Of a stretch of 64,000 nucleotides of DNA, positions 52,527 through 61,314 are shown piece by piece. Below the pieces are notes generated by a model. The model did no database searches, was not told where the DNA came from, and saw only the letters and a list, made by a program, of their open reading frames with translations. The first letter of the stretch is position 1; the number at the start of each line of letters is the position of its first letter. Where the stretch lies: positions 1 through 64,000 of the forward strand of contig NZ_JAERVO010000001.1 of NCBI RefSeq assembly GCF_016798325.1, given 5' to 3'. This DNA comes from Marinobacter mangrovi (GTDB lineage: Bacteria > Pseudomonadota > Gammaproteobacteria > Pseudomonadales > Oleiphilaceae). Both the position numbers and the translations under genes were made by a program.

Positions 52527-53573
52527 ATGGAACTGACCGGAGATTACTACAGTGGCGCCACCTCCCGGCGGCGCCCCTCCCGGTTGTGCCTGGACGACGA
52601 CCAGCTGATCCTGGACACCGGCGACGAGCGCCATTGGTTGGAATGGCACGCCATCCGGGTCTCGCCGCGGGTCGGCAACACGCCCCGCTACCTGCACCTG
52701 CTGGAGGATGGCGTATTTGAAACGTCCGATAACGACGGCGTCGATGCGCTGACCCGGCACTTCCAGACCGGTCGGTTGTCGCGTTGGGTCCATCGCCTGG
52801 AAAATCATCTGGGGCTGATCCTGATTGCTGCGGTAGTCGCCGCGCTGACAACCCTGGGCAGCTTCCTGTACGGCTTGCCCTGGACGTCGAAAGTGGTGGC
52901 GGACATGATGCCGGCCTCCGTGGTGGACAGCCTCAGCCAGACCACGCTGAACACGCTGGATTCCAGTGTGATGCAGCCCAGCACATTGCCGGCGGATCGA
53001 CAGGCACAACTGCAATCGACTTTCGCTCCCTATCTGGAGACGATTCCCGGGCAGGACGTGCATGTGCTCTTTCGTCACAGTGACGCGGTGGGTGCCAACG
53101 CGATGGCCCTGCCGGATGGCACCATCGTCTTCACCGACGCCATGGTCTCCCTGGCAAAGGACGATCAGGAACTGGTCGCCGTGTTGTCCCACGAACTCGG
53201 GCACGTGGCCCACAATCACGGCATGCAGGGCGTGGTCCATTCGTCTCTGACCGCCTGGTTGCTGGTGATGATGACCGGCGACCTGACGGCCTTTGCCGAT
53301 ACCACCGTGACCGGCCCGGCCGTGCTGCTCAATCTGGCCTACTCCCGGGATATGGAGCGGGATGCGGATCAGTACGCGCTGGACCTGATGCAGGCGCGGC
53401 AGGTGGATCCCGGCCATTTTATTGCCATCATGCAGCGTCTCGAGGGCGGAGAAAGCAGTGACGAAGACCCGCGGGACGAGGCCCCCGGCTGGCAAACCGC
53501 GATCAATGGCCTGATGTCCTCGCACCCCCTGACCGATGAGCGGATTGCCCGGTTCCGGGCGGCCGAAGGTTGA
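52527..53573 (+). CDS. M48-family metallopeptidase with N-terminal membrane anchor
   Basis: This 348-residue protein has a cytoplasmic N-terminal domain of about 90 residues, one transmembrane helix (around residues 95-115) and an M48 peptidase domain. The zinc site is HELGHVAHNHGM (around residue 225), and the third ligand is the Glu in MERDADQYALDLMQ (around residue 279). The active site would be on the outer face of the inner membrane, like BepA/YcaL or Oma1-type proteases. It starts one base after the DUF898 stop; the pair is likely a functional unit in membrane protein quality control. Confidence 0.88.
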   Translation: MELTGDYYSGATSRRRPSRLCLDDDQLILDTGDERHWLEWHAIRVSPRVGNTPRYLHLLEDGVFETSDNDGVDALTRHFQTGRLSRWVHRLENHLGLILIAAVVAALTTLGSFLYGLPWTSKVVADMMPASVVDSLSQTTLNTLDSSVMQPSTLPADRQAQLQSTFAPYLETIPGQDVHVLFRHSDAVGANAMALPDGTIVFTDAMVSLAKDDQELVAVLSHELGHVAHNHGMQGVVHSSLTAWLLVMMTGDLTAFADTTVTGPAVLLNLAYSRDMERDADQYALDLMQARQVDPGHFIAIMQRLEGGESSDEDPRDEAPGWQTAINGLMSSHPLTDERIARFRAAEG

Positions 53574-53588
53574 CCGCGATAGCGTCTC

Positions 53589-54881
53589 TCAGACCAGCCA
53601 GCCAGCAGCCAGACCGACGGCCAGTGAAACCAGCATCGGTCCCAGGACTCGCAGACCCAGCCCGCGGGTTCCCATGCCCAGGGCCAGTCCGGCTTTGACC
53701 AGGTTGTTCACCGACGCGGCCAGGATGATGCCGATGACGGCGGTGCCGGGATCGATGGCGTCCCGCGCCAGGCGGGTCAGCGAGAGCGTGATGGCATCCA
53801 CATCCGCAATGCCCGACGCCGCCGCCAACACATAGACTCCGGCATTGCCCAGCCATTCCTGCAGCCACTCGCCCAGCAACAGGATGACCGTCAGCAAACC
53901 GCCGAAGAACACCGCCGAGCCGAGGTCCAGTGGGTTCTGGTTGAGCACCGGCTGGCGCACCGTCGGGTGGGTGCGGTAGCGGCGCCAGATCACCAAGGCC
54001 GGCAGGTACAGCGTCAACGCCATCAGCGCAACGGGAATGAAAAGGCGGTCGAACAGGTCGACGTTGATGGCGGCACAGTAGATCAGAATGCGCGGGAACA
54101 TCGTGCCGCAGGCAATCAGGATGCCGGCTGCCAGCAGGCGATCGATATCCGGCACGCGCCGGGACTGCCTCGAGAAGTGCAGGGTCAGGGCCGTGGATGA
54201 GCTCAATCCGGCAAACAGGCTGGTGAACAGCAGGCCTTTTTCGGTGCCGCCCACACGTACGGCAAAGTAGCCGACGAACGAGATGGCGGCGATCAGCACC
54301 ACCATCCACCAGATCGCATAGGGATTCAGTACGCCGCCGGGGCCCATGGGTTGGTTGGGCAGCAGAGGCAGCATCACCACGGAAATCAGCAACAGTTTGA
54401 GCGCCGCGTCCAGTTCGTGAGCCTGAAGGCGATTCACGAGGCCGTGGATAGCCTGTTTGTTGTCGAGGATCAGCGCCGTAACCACCGCCCCGGCCACCGC
54501 CAGGGTCCGGTCCACGGCCACCGCCACAGCCCCCAGGCAGAACGCCAGCAGCACGCCCACCAGGCTCGTGATGCTGTAGTCGCGCACCTCGCTGACACGA
54601 GCCCGGTACGCCACGATATTGACCGCCACCACACCCAGCAACAGGGCCGGCAACACCCAGGGCGTCACCGTTTGCGACAATAAGGCCCCCAGGCCGCCCA
54701 AAAGGCCCACCAATGCGTGGGTGCGGATCCCGGCGATGCGTTCGCCGGCTTTTTTCTCCCGGGCTTCCCAGCCCCTTTCCAGCCCGATCAGGCTACCGAG
54801 CAATACCGCGACGGCGAGGCTGATGGCGGCGTGGTTGTGGTTGAGGAAGGTTTCGGTCAATGCATTCAAGGGCCGAATCAT
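53589..54881 (-). CDS. MgtC/SapB-family protein with DUF4010 domain
   Basis: This 430-residue membrane protein has an N-terminal MgtC domain (LAVAVLLGSLIGLERGWEAR, around residue 22; then AGIRTHALVGLLGGLGALLS, around residue 49) and a C-terminal DUF4010 domain (VLAAASGIADVDAITLSLTR, around residue 342; AASVNNLVKAGLALGMG, around residue 385), with about 12 transmembrane helices. Its function is unknown; the family is widespread and does not bind Mg2+ in any established way. Its stop is 15 bases after the converging M48 gene. Confidence 0.88.
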   Translation of the reverse strand: MIRPLNALTETFLNHNHAAISLAVAVLLGSLIGLERGWEAREKKAGERIAGIRTHALVGLLGGLGALLSQTVTPWVLPALLLGVVAVNIVAYRARVSEVRDYSITSLVGVLLAFCLGAVAVAVDRTLAVAGAVVTALILDNKQAIHGLVNRLQAHELDAALKLLLISVVMLPLLPNQPMGPGGVLNPYAIWWMVVLIAAISFVGYFAVRVGGTEKGLLFTSLFAGLSSSTALTLHFSRQSRRVPDIDRLLAAGILIACGTMFPRILIYCAAINVDLFDRLFIPVALMALTLYLPALVIWRRYRTHPTVRQPVLNQNPLDLGSAVFFGGLLTVILLLGEWLQEWLGNAGVYVLAAASGIADVDAITLSLTRLARDAIDPGTAVIGIILAASVNNLVKAGLALGMGTRGLGLRVLGPMLVSLAVGLAAGWLV

Positions 54882-55183
54882 CCATGGCAGGAAGACAATC
54901 GTGCGTTTGAGTATAGGCGCTGGTTCAGAACGTTATGGCGACGCAAATCAATTAAAAGAAGAGAAGGTGGTTGACTGGCCTAGCCAAGGTCCGCGGCGGG
55001 GTGACTTGGGTACAGGCCTGTTCACCCCGCCGTGGCGTGTGGTTTGCGGCACTCAACCAATGAGTGTGGTGGGCGTTTGATAACGCCAGCGATCTGATCG
55101 TTGCGTTGTGAAAAACGCCGGGCGCCGATGACAAGTGAGGCTGACGCGCCTTTTATCTTGGAGGGCGGCGTCCGGCGACGGCA
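54882..55183. other. Intergenic region with one GC-rich hairpin
   Basis: No gene is supported. An 11-bp perfect stem (CGGCGGGGTGA with TCACCCCGCCG, 54994-55032) has a 17-base loop and no T-run on either side. It may terminate or stabilise the PEP-CTERM transcript entering from the right. Confidence 0.5.
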
Positions 55184-55375
55184 TTATTTTTGTCTCTTCT
55201 TGCTGAAACGGCTCACAAGGAAGAGTGCGGCACCGGCGGTAGCCATGAGACCCAGCATTCCGGGTTCCGGAACGGATACGGGATCAGGGGTGCAGTTATA
55301 ACGGCAATGGTCATAACCTGCAAATGCAAAGGCTGCTGGCAGTGCAGTCAATACAAATACAATCAGTTTATCCAT
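55184..55375 (-). CDS. Minimal PEP-CTERM sorting-domain protein
   Basis: This 63-residue protein consists almost entirely of sorting signals: a signal peptide (residues 1-19, cut after AFA), a mature part of about 15 residues with CRYNC (two cysteines, residues 24 and 28), then a PEP-CTERM tail: VPEPG at 35-39, a hydrophobic helix (about 40-54) and RFSKKRQK at the end. If processed by signal peptidase and exosortase, the released product is only about 16-18 residues. GAGGA lies eight bases before ATG 55375. No exosortase gene is in the window. A longer frame upstream has no support. Confidence 0.78.
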   Translation of the reverse strand: MDKLIVFVLTALPAAFAFAGYDHCRYNCTPDPVSVPEPGMLGLMATAGAALFLVSRFSKKRQK

Positions 55376-55669
55376 GACATTGATCCTCAATGTAGACCCA
55401 TGAAGGCCCACACAATAATCAGCATATAGCGTGCCTGAATCGGCGGTGGCGTAAATCAACGGTTTGCAGGGCGCTTGTCGTCGGACTGTAAAGTGCGCCG
55501 ACTCCCCCTGATGCGTCTGATTTTTCGATGACGCTGACAGGGCCGTGAATTCAACGGGTTGGGCTTTGTCCCGGCGAGGCGGGAAAACGGGCGCTGTGTC
55601 AGAAAAATTGGCATTACCGGCAGGCGAGGGCGGCCCCATGGCCGGCCGCCCGAATTGAAGGGGTCGGAT
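55376..55669. other. Intergenic region after the FHA gene
   Basis: No gene is supported. It contains the leader of the PEP-CTERM gene and, near the FHA stop, a GC-rich hairpin (GGGCGGC with GCCGCCC around 55627-55651) that could end the FHA-PP2C-kinase transcript, without a clear T-run. Confidence 0.45.
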
Positions 55670-56023
55670 TTACTCTTCAAGGATAAACGCGGTCTTCTCC
55701 AGGGTGTTCTCTTCCTCGTCCACGAACCGGAACAGGTTCCAGCCGATTCGCACCACGTCGTTGTTGTTCAGACGTTGGCGGCCATCAATGCGGATGTCGT
55801 TGACGAAGGTCCCGTTGGTGCTGTTGTCGTCGGTAATGTAGTAGTCGATGGTGCCTTCCAGATACGCGTTGGGCTCCACGTCGATATGGGCATGGCGGGC
55901 GCTGACCGAGATCTCGTCGATCTGGATGGTGTTGTCCGGGTGACGGCCGATGTGGACGCATGGTCCGTCCAGTTCGAACGTGTTGACAACAAGGTTGTCG
56001 ACCAGATGGGAAAGCGCTGCCAT
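55670..56023 (-). CDS. Single-domain FHA protein
   Basis: This 117-residue protein is one forkhead-associated domain: GRHPDNTIQIDEISVSARHA holds the Gly-Arg, Ser and His that contact phosphothreonine (around residues 26-45), and DNSTNGTFVND (around residue 64) holds the conserved Asn-Gly. It should bind a Thr-phosphorylated partner, presumably a substrate of the kinase encoded upstream. AAGGAG precedes ATG 56023, which lies one base after the PP2C stop. The other parts often seen with FHA domains are absent. Confidence 0.92.
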   Translation of the reverse strand: MAALSHLVDNLVVNTFELDGPCVHIGRHPDNTIQIDEISVSARHAHIDVEPNAYLEGTIDYYITDDNSTNGTFVNDIRIDGRQRLNNNDVVRIGWNLFRFVDEEENTLEKTAFILEE

Positions 56024-56024
56024 G

Positions 56025-56774
56025 TCATGACTCCTTGAGAATGAGGACGACGGACACATTGTCCGCCGCCTGGTTTTCGAGACTGGTGTTAATCAGTGTG
56101 TTGGCCTGCTCACGCAGCGGAACGCGCGCCGGAATCAAGCCGGGCCAGTCGGCTTCGGGCACGGCTTCGGTCAGGCCATCGGAACAGAGCAGGAGCCGGT
56201 CGCCGCGCGCCAGTTGTAAGCGGCACAGGGACGGCTCCGCGGCCTCGTTGGAGCCCAGCGCCTGGGTCAGCACGTTACGGAACGGCATGCGCGGTGCTTC
56301 GGCCTCGCTGATGCTGCCGTCGTCGATCATGTTCTGGACGACGGTGTCGTCCCGGGTTTTCAGGTCCAGCTGGTCACCGCTCAGGTGGTAGCAGCGGGAG
56401 TCGCCAATGTGTGCGACCAGCGCATCGCTACCCTGGATCCAGACCAGCACGATGGTCGTGCCCATGTTGCCCAGTACCGGATCTTCCTCGCGCAGCGCCT
56501 GGATCTGCTCGTTGGCTTCGTTGACGGCGTCGCGAATGGCCCGGACCTGGGCGGCGTCGTCCACGGGAGGCTGGTTGATCAGCGGCACCAGCACCTGGGT
56601 AATGACGTTGACAGCCACCTGGCTGGCGATTTCACCGCCTTTGTAGCCGCCCATGCCATCGGCCACAATGCCCAGGGCCCGGGTGCTGTCCGGGCAGACG
56701 TGCCAGGCAATGGCGTCCTGATTGCTGACACGGCGGGTGCCGATGTCGGTGAGTCCGGTGGCGATGAGCGTCAT
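56025..56774 (-). CDS. PP2C-type serine/threonine phosphatase
   Basis: This 249-residue phosphatase has the PP2C metal-site motifs: RRVSNQDAIAWH (Asp near residue 21), LGIVADGMGGYKGGEIASQV (DGMGG, around residue 37), ALVAHIGDSRCYHLSGD (around residue 122), LLLCSDGLTEAVPEADWPGL (around residue 192) and DNVSVVLILKES at the C-terminus. It reverses the action of the adjacent kinase. Start overlaps the kinase stop by ATGA. Confidence 0.94.
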   Translation of the reverse strand: MTLIATGLTDIGTRRVSNQDAIAWHVCPDSTRALGIVADGMGGYKGGEIASQVAVNVITQVLVPLINQPPVDDAAQVRAIRDAVNEANEQIQALREEDPVLGNMGTTIVLVWIQGSDALVAHIGDSRCYHLSGDQLDLKTRDDTVVQNMIDDGSISEAEAPRMPFRNVLTQALGSNEAAEPSLCRLQLARGDRLLLCSDGLTEAVPEADWPGLIPARVPLREQANTLINTSLENQAADNVSVVLILKES

Positions 56775-58429
56775 CAGGTAGCCTCCTTGCTGCCTTCACG
56801 CGCAGCGGCCCGGCGCAGGGCGTCAGCCATGGCGCCAGCGCTGGCGAAGCGCTTGGCCGGATCCCGCTGTATGGCTTTGTTGATGAGTCGGACCACGCCA
56901 TCCGGCAGGTCCGGGTTGAATTCCCGAACGCTGCGGGGGCGCTTGTTCAGGATCTGGTAGGTCAGGTTGGCCAGGGTGTCGGCGTTGAACGGCGTGGCAC
57001 CGGAGACCAGTTTGTACAGGGTGACCCCCAGGCTGTAGGTGTCGGATTGTCCGGTCACCCGTTGCCCCTTGAGCTGCTCCGGTGACATGTAGAGCGGGCT
57101 GCCCATGACATTGCCTGTGCGTGTGCGGGAGTCGTCGGCGATTTTGGCGATACCGAAGTCGGTGATTTTCACGTCCCCGCTCCTGGCGTCGTAGATGATG
57201 TTTCCCGGCTTGATGTCTCGATGGACGATTTTCTGGCCGTGGGCGTAGTCCAGGGCTTCGGCGACCCGGGCCAGAACGTCCAGTACCACGGGCAGTTTCA
57301 GCAGCCGGTCGGGCTTGCCCCAGGCACTGAGCGGACGACCTTCGGCGTAGTCCATGGCGATGAACGCCAGGTCCGCTTCTTCACCTACATCATAGACCGT
57401 CACGATCGCCGGGTGGTTCAACCGGCCGGCCGCCTCCGCTTCCCGGAAGAAGCGGTTCTTGAGTTCGTTGAGCTCGGTTCCCTCGAACTGGGCGTAGCTG
57501 AAGGTCTTGACGGCGACCCGGCGAGCGATCTTGGGATCCTGCCCCAAGTAGACCACGCCCATAGCGCCGCGCCCCAGTTCCCGTTCGATTTCGTAGCGTC
57601 CCAGCGTCGGCTTGCTGACGGATGTGTCCGGCAGGACCAGCGTGCTGGTGGCGTCATAGCTGATCGGTTGCGGGCTGGTGCCGGTTGCACCGAACTGTTC
57701 CAGCGCCTGCAGCCGCTTGGCCACATCCTTGAAGCCCTTGCGCTGGGCCCGGATCTGGCGATAGGTGTCGGCGGCCGCCTCGTACTGGCGCTTACGCTCC
57801 TGCTGGATGGCGATGTCGTATTGCAGGTCGAGGCTGGCCTGGCAGGGTGGGCAGTCAGCCAGGGCGGCCAGAGCCTCGTCCGGTTGGCCCTGCTGAAGCA
57901 GCAGTCGACCCAGTTGGCAGCGGGCCTGGCGGAGGTTCCGGCGCAGGCCTCGAATCTCACGGAAGGGCTGCATCCAGAACAACATGATGGCAAAGCCTGG
58001 AACCAGCACCGTCAGTACCGTCCCCATGGGGATCCAGGTCTGGCGGTAGAGTAACAGGATGGCTTGAGCCACCAGCAGGCCGATCAGTGCCAGCGCTACC
58101 AGCAGGCTGGAGAGCCCCGTGCCGAACGCCGGCATCCCGAAAACCAGCAGCAGGACGACACCGACCACCAGGCCGCGAATCAGGTGAATGCTCCAGTCCG
58201 GCTGGTGCAGCTCCTGGCGGCTGAGATATTGCTGGAAGCCATTGCCGGGCAGGGGAACCGCTTCCGCGTCGCCTTGATCGGGCACGTCCCGTAAGGTGAG
58301 GAAGGTGGCGTGGTCCAGGTGGTCAATCAGGGGCAGCTGGTCGCCGGCCAGCACGGCAACCAGGGCGAGAGCGACGACCACCAGACGCAGACTGAACATA
58401 TGGGAAAGCAGGAAGCGAATGACGGCCAC
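56774..58429 (-). CDS. Membrane serine/threonine protein kinase, C-terminal catalytic domain
   Basis: This 551-residue protein has an N-terminal membrane portion with about four helices (residues 13-29 and 84-150) and a small soluble loop that looks like a shortened CHASE2-type sensor. A helical TPR-like stretch follows (residues 170-250), then a kinase domain (residues about 280-540). Catalytic landmarks are the Gly loop LGRGAMGVVYLGQ, VAVKTF with the ATP-binding Lys, HRDIKPGN (around residue 405), DFGIAKI and SPLYMSPEQLKGQ. Domain order is unusual, because most bacterial kinases have the catalytic domain first. The start is GTG 58429. It leads a three-gene operon with PP2C and FHA. Confidence 0.92.
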   Translation of the reverse strand: MAVIRFLLSHMFSLRLVVVALALVAVLAGDQLPLIDHLDHATFLTLRDVPDQGDAEAVPLPGNGFQQYLSRQELHQPDWSIHLIRGLVVGVVLLLVFGMPAFGTGLSSLLVALALIGLLVAQAILLLYRQTWIPMGTVLTVLVPGFAIMLFWMQPFREIRGLRRNLRQARCQLGRLLLQQGQPDEALAALADCPPCQASLDLQYDIAIQQERKRQYEAAADTYRQIRAQRKGFKDVAKRLQALEQFGATGTSPQPISYDATSTLVLPDTSVSKPTLGRYEIERELGRGAMGVVYLGQDPKIARRVAVKTFSYAQFEGTELNELKNRFFREAEAAGRLNHPAIVTVYDVGEEADLAFIAMDYAEGRPLSAWGKPDRLLKLPVVLDVLARVAEALDYAHGQKIVHRDIKPGNIIYDARSGDVKITDFGIAKIADDSRTRTGNVMGSPLYMSPEQLKGQRVTGQSDTYSLGVTLYKLVSGATPFNADTLANLTYQILNKRPRSVREFNPDLPDGVVRLINKAIQRDPAKRFASAGAMADALRRAAAREGSKEAT

Positions 58430-58560
58430 TCCGTAAAAAGATGTAAAACGCCTTTACGGAGTGTAGGAAGTGTAACTTTCCGGGACTATTGGATTTTTTT
58501 GGTTTTTTGTAAGCAAATGTGTTGCCGGGCCCTGCGGCCGCCCGGCATTCGCCTGTCCGC

Positions 58561-59898
58561 TCAATGGGGCTGCCGGTACCAGACTTCCACACGCCCGTTC
58601 CGGCTCGCGCCTTCCGCACCGCCACTGCCGGCGACCGGTACATAGTGGCCGTAGCCCGTATAGGCGGACACGTTGATGTTCTGCTCCTTGCGCAACGCCT
58701 TCTTGACCGACAGGGCCCGCAGCTCGGAAATCATCTGGGCGCGCAGTTCATTGGCCTGCTTGTCGGCGTAGCCAATCAGCATCAGGTCACTGCCACTGGC
58801 CTGATGGGCATCCAGGAAACGCTTGAGTCGGGCCAGGTCGCGGTGGGCCTTATTGTCGAGGTGGGTGCGGCCTTCGGCGAAACGAAAGTTGACGCTCAGA
58901 CGCTGGAAATCGTGGGTAAGGGTGCGCAGCGAGGCAGGAATGCTGTCACCGCGATCATCCTCCACCGCCTGGATATTCTGCGAGATGTAGCCGGTCTGCT
59001 GAACGATATCCTGCCCCTTGGGGCCCTGCACGAATTCCAGGAAGTCACGGGTCACCGGGCTGTCATCGCTGCCCAGGGAATAGAGAAACAGACGGCGGGA
59101 AAGCGGGTAGTCCTCAGTGGCGACATTGAGCCGGGTCGGTAGCAGGGCCGCAGAATCGCCATCGGCGATCGCAAGCACCTTGCTGTTACGAACCGAGGCG
59201 AGGCCGGTAAAGCCGATGCCGGCGGGATCCTGGCTGACGTCGTCGGACAGCCGGTCGTTGGACTCGTAGCGTTTGGCGTTTGGAGTCAGGTTGTACTGCT
59301 TGCCCAGGACCAGGTGATGGAACGTGTCCCAGGTGCCGGATCGCTCGTCCCGGGCGTAGACGTGAATCCCGCGGTCCGGTCCGCCAATCTGTTTCCAGTT
59401 GTTGATCTGGCCCGCAAAGATTTTCGCCAGCGTGTCTTTTTGCAGTGTCTCAATCGGGTTGGACGGATGCACCAGGATGGCCAGCCCGTCGATGGCAATG
59501 ATGTGCTCGCTGGCCCGATCGCGAAGGTCAGTGCGCTTGGCCAGCAACTGGACTTCTTTGTCTTTCGCCGGGCGCGAGGCGGCAGCGATCTGGGAGCTGC
59601 CTTCCAGCAGTCCCTTGAAACCTGTGGCCGAACCATGGGCTTCCACCCGGGCTTCGAACAGTTGGCCTTTCAATTGGCCGGTGATGCGCTGCTCGTTCTC
59701 GACCGGTGTGCTTTTAATGGCGATGTTACGGGCGCCGTCCTGTTTCAGGTAGCCGGCCACCAGGGCCGGCGCGAGTCGGGCGCCAATGGTGTTGGAACCA
59801 TGAATTTCCAGGTCGTTGGCGCAGGCGAGGGCACTGATGAGGGCAAGCAGGGTAGCGCTGGCGAGCGTGGCCAGCCGGCGGACGAAGGCTATCGGCAC
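58561..59898 (-). CDS. PstS-like phosphate-binding domain fused to OmpA-type domain
   Basis: This 445-residue protein has a signal peptide (ATLASATLLALISALACA), a PBP-like domain beginning LEIHGSNTIGARLAPALVAG (around residue 31) with ASRPAKDKEVQLLAKR, and GIHVYARDERSGTWDTFHHL where phosphate-binding Ser/Thr/Arg would lie, then a C-terminal OmpA-like peptidoglycan-binding domain: NFRFAEGRTHLDNKAHRDLA, LIGYADKQANELRAQMISEL and NGRVEVWYRQ. It may tether a phosphate receptor to the cell wall. GTG 59898 follows CGGAGA. A triple Pho box lies 36 bases upstream. No pstCAB genes are nearby in the window. Confidence 0.85.
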   Translation of the reverse strand: MPIAFVRRLATLASATLLALISALACANDLEIHGSNTIGARLAPALVAGYLKQDGARNIAIKSTPVENEQRITGQLKGQLFEARVEAHGSATGFKGLLEGSSQIAAASRPAKDKEVQLLAKRTDLRDRASEHIIAIDGLAILVHPSNPIETLQKDTLAKIFAGQINNWKQIGGPDRGIHVYARDERSGTWDTFHHLVLGKQYNLTPNAKRYESNDRLSDDVSQDPAGIGFTGLASVRNSKVLAIADGDSAALLPTRLNVATEDYPLSRRLFLYSLGSDDSPVTRDFLEFVQGPKGQDIVQQTGYISQNIQAVEDDRGDSIPASLRTLTHDFQRLSVNFRFAEGRTHLDNKAHRDLARLKRFLDAHQASGSDLMLIGYADKQANELRAQMISELRALSVKKALRKEQNINVSAYTGYGHYVPVAGSGGAEGASRNGRVEVWYRQPH

Positions 59899-59933
59899 GA
59901 TACTGTCTCCGGTTTCTGGGAAAACGGAACGGT

Positions 59934-59962
59934 ATGACAGCTGTGTGACATTACAATGACAG
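59934..59962 (-). promoter_or_regulatory. Triple Pho box upstream of pstS-ompA
   Basis: On the minus strand three heptamers with an 11-bp period occur: CTGTCAT (59962-59956), ATGTCAC (59951-59945) and CTGTCAT (59940-59934). The first and third match the PhoB half-site exactly. The array ends 36 bases before the GTG start, an activator position. Confidence 0.8.
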
Positions 59963-60251
59963 CGTCGGTAACCGATTGTGATCCGGAGCATTATTTCCGG
60001 TTGCCATGGGGTATTCGGCCGCTCTCGACCGGTCTCTAACTGCGACTGTCACGGAAATTTAAGAGAACGGGTGTAAGCCTTTTACCGTGGGTCTGTCGTC
60101 TATTAAGGCTGGATGACATCCTCTTTAAAGGCTTAGCGAATAGTCTTGATAGGATTGTCTGGGCCCGGATGGCAATGGTAATTTTAGAGTATCAATGATT
60201 TTTGGCGGACGCGTGTACGCTGAGCCCGGGTAATCGAGAGGAGAACACAGA

Positions 60252-61235
60252 ATGACGGCATCGACTGAACTGAACGAGAAACGGGAGGTCCTGGCGTCTC
60301 TGGAACCCCTGGTCGAAAAACTGACGCAGCGCCATCTCGACGAGCGGCGGCTGTGGATGCCCAGCGAATTCCTGCCTTCCAGCGAGGGCATTACGGACGA
60401 CCAGGAGCAGTATCTGGTTGATCTTCGTGAGCGCGCCCGGGGCCTGCCCGATCCGGTACGGGTGTCGCTGGCACTGAACCTGCTGACCGAAGAAGGCCTG
60501 CCGCACTTCCATCGCCTGATTGCCGTCCACCTGGGCCATGGCAACGCGTGGGAGCGCTGGAACTTCCTCTGGACGGCGGAAGAGGATCGTCACGGCTGCG
60601 CGCTGCACGACTACGTCCGCGATACCCGACTGTTCAATATGGAAGCCTTCGAGAAGCTCCAGTACCTGTACCTGGAGTCCGGTTTCGATCCCGAGTGGCA
60701 TGACGATCCCTACCAGCTGCTCGCCTACACCAGCCTGCAGGAGCGCGCCACCCAGGCCGCCCATGCCAACACCGGCAAGCTTGCGGCCAACTACGATCCG
60801 GTCATCCAGCGCATCCTTGGACACATTGCGGCCGACGAGTCTCGGCATTTCCGGTTCTACCGGGATGCCTTCTGTGGCCTACTGGAAACCGACAGCACCC
60901 GCGCCATGCAATCGGCCCTGAAAGTGACCCCACGCCTGGCGATGCCGGGTCACAACATCGCCGGCTACGACGACATGGCGGATGTGGTCCACCGCGCCGG
61001 CATCTATGGCCCGCGGGACTACCGCAAGGTGGTCCAGCAATGCCTGGACAGCTGGGGAATTGCGGACTTGGTGCCCAACGACGCGGCCGGCCGTGAAGCG
61101 CAGGACAAACTGATGGCCGTGCCTGCCCGTCTGGATAAACTCGCCAGCCTGATTGAGCGCCGCATGCGCAGCAAGAGCTTCAGCTTCGACTTCATCAATC
61201 GTCGCGTGATGGATTTCGAGATGGAGACGGCCTGA
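60252..61235 (+). CDS. Acyl-ACP desaturase (ferritin-like diiron)
   Basis: This 327-residue protein has the diiron ligand pattern of soluble stearoyl-ACP desaturases: LLTEEGLPHFHRLIAVHLGH (around residue 77), NFLWTAEEDRHGCALHDYVR with ExxH (around residue 107), and HIAADESRHFRFYRDAF with the second ExxH (around residue 195). A long helical bundle fits. It probably introduces a double bond into ACP-bound fatty acids, affecting membrane fluidity. GAGAGGAGA precedes ATG 60252. It stands alone. Confidence 0.9.
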   Translation: MTASTELNEKREVLASLEPLVEKLTQRHLDERRLWMPSEFLPSSEGITDDQEQYLVDLRERARGLPDPVRVSLALNLLTEEGLPHFHRLIAVHLGHGNAWERWNFLWTAEEDRHGCALHDYVRDTRLFNMEAFEKLQYLYLESGFDPEWHDDPYQLLAYTSLQERATQAAHANTGKLAANYDPVIQRILGHIAADESRHFRFYRDAFCGLLETDSTRAMQSALKVTPRLAMPGHNIAGYDDMADVVHRAGIYGPRDYRKVVQQCLDSWGIADLVPNDAAGREAQDKLMAVPARLDKLASLIERRMRSKSFSFDFINRRVMDFEMETA

Positions 61236-61314
61236 TCCGGGCACGACGTCCCGAAGGCGATGGATGGCAACCGGTCGGTGTCCAGCTTCTCATTGGGGCG
61301 CCGACCGGACATCT

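Noticed and set aside
55670-58429. Type VI secretion regulatory module
   Set aside because: FHA, PP2C and Ser/Thr kinase genes can belong to type VI clusters, but no structural type VI gene is in the window and the kinase has a different domain order.
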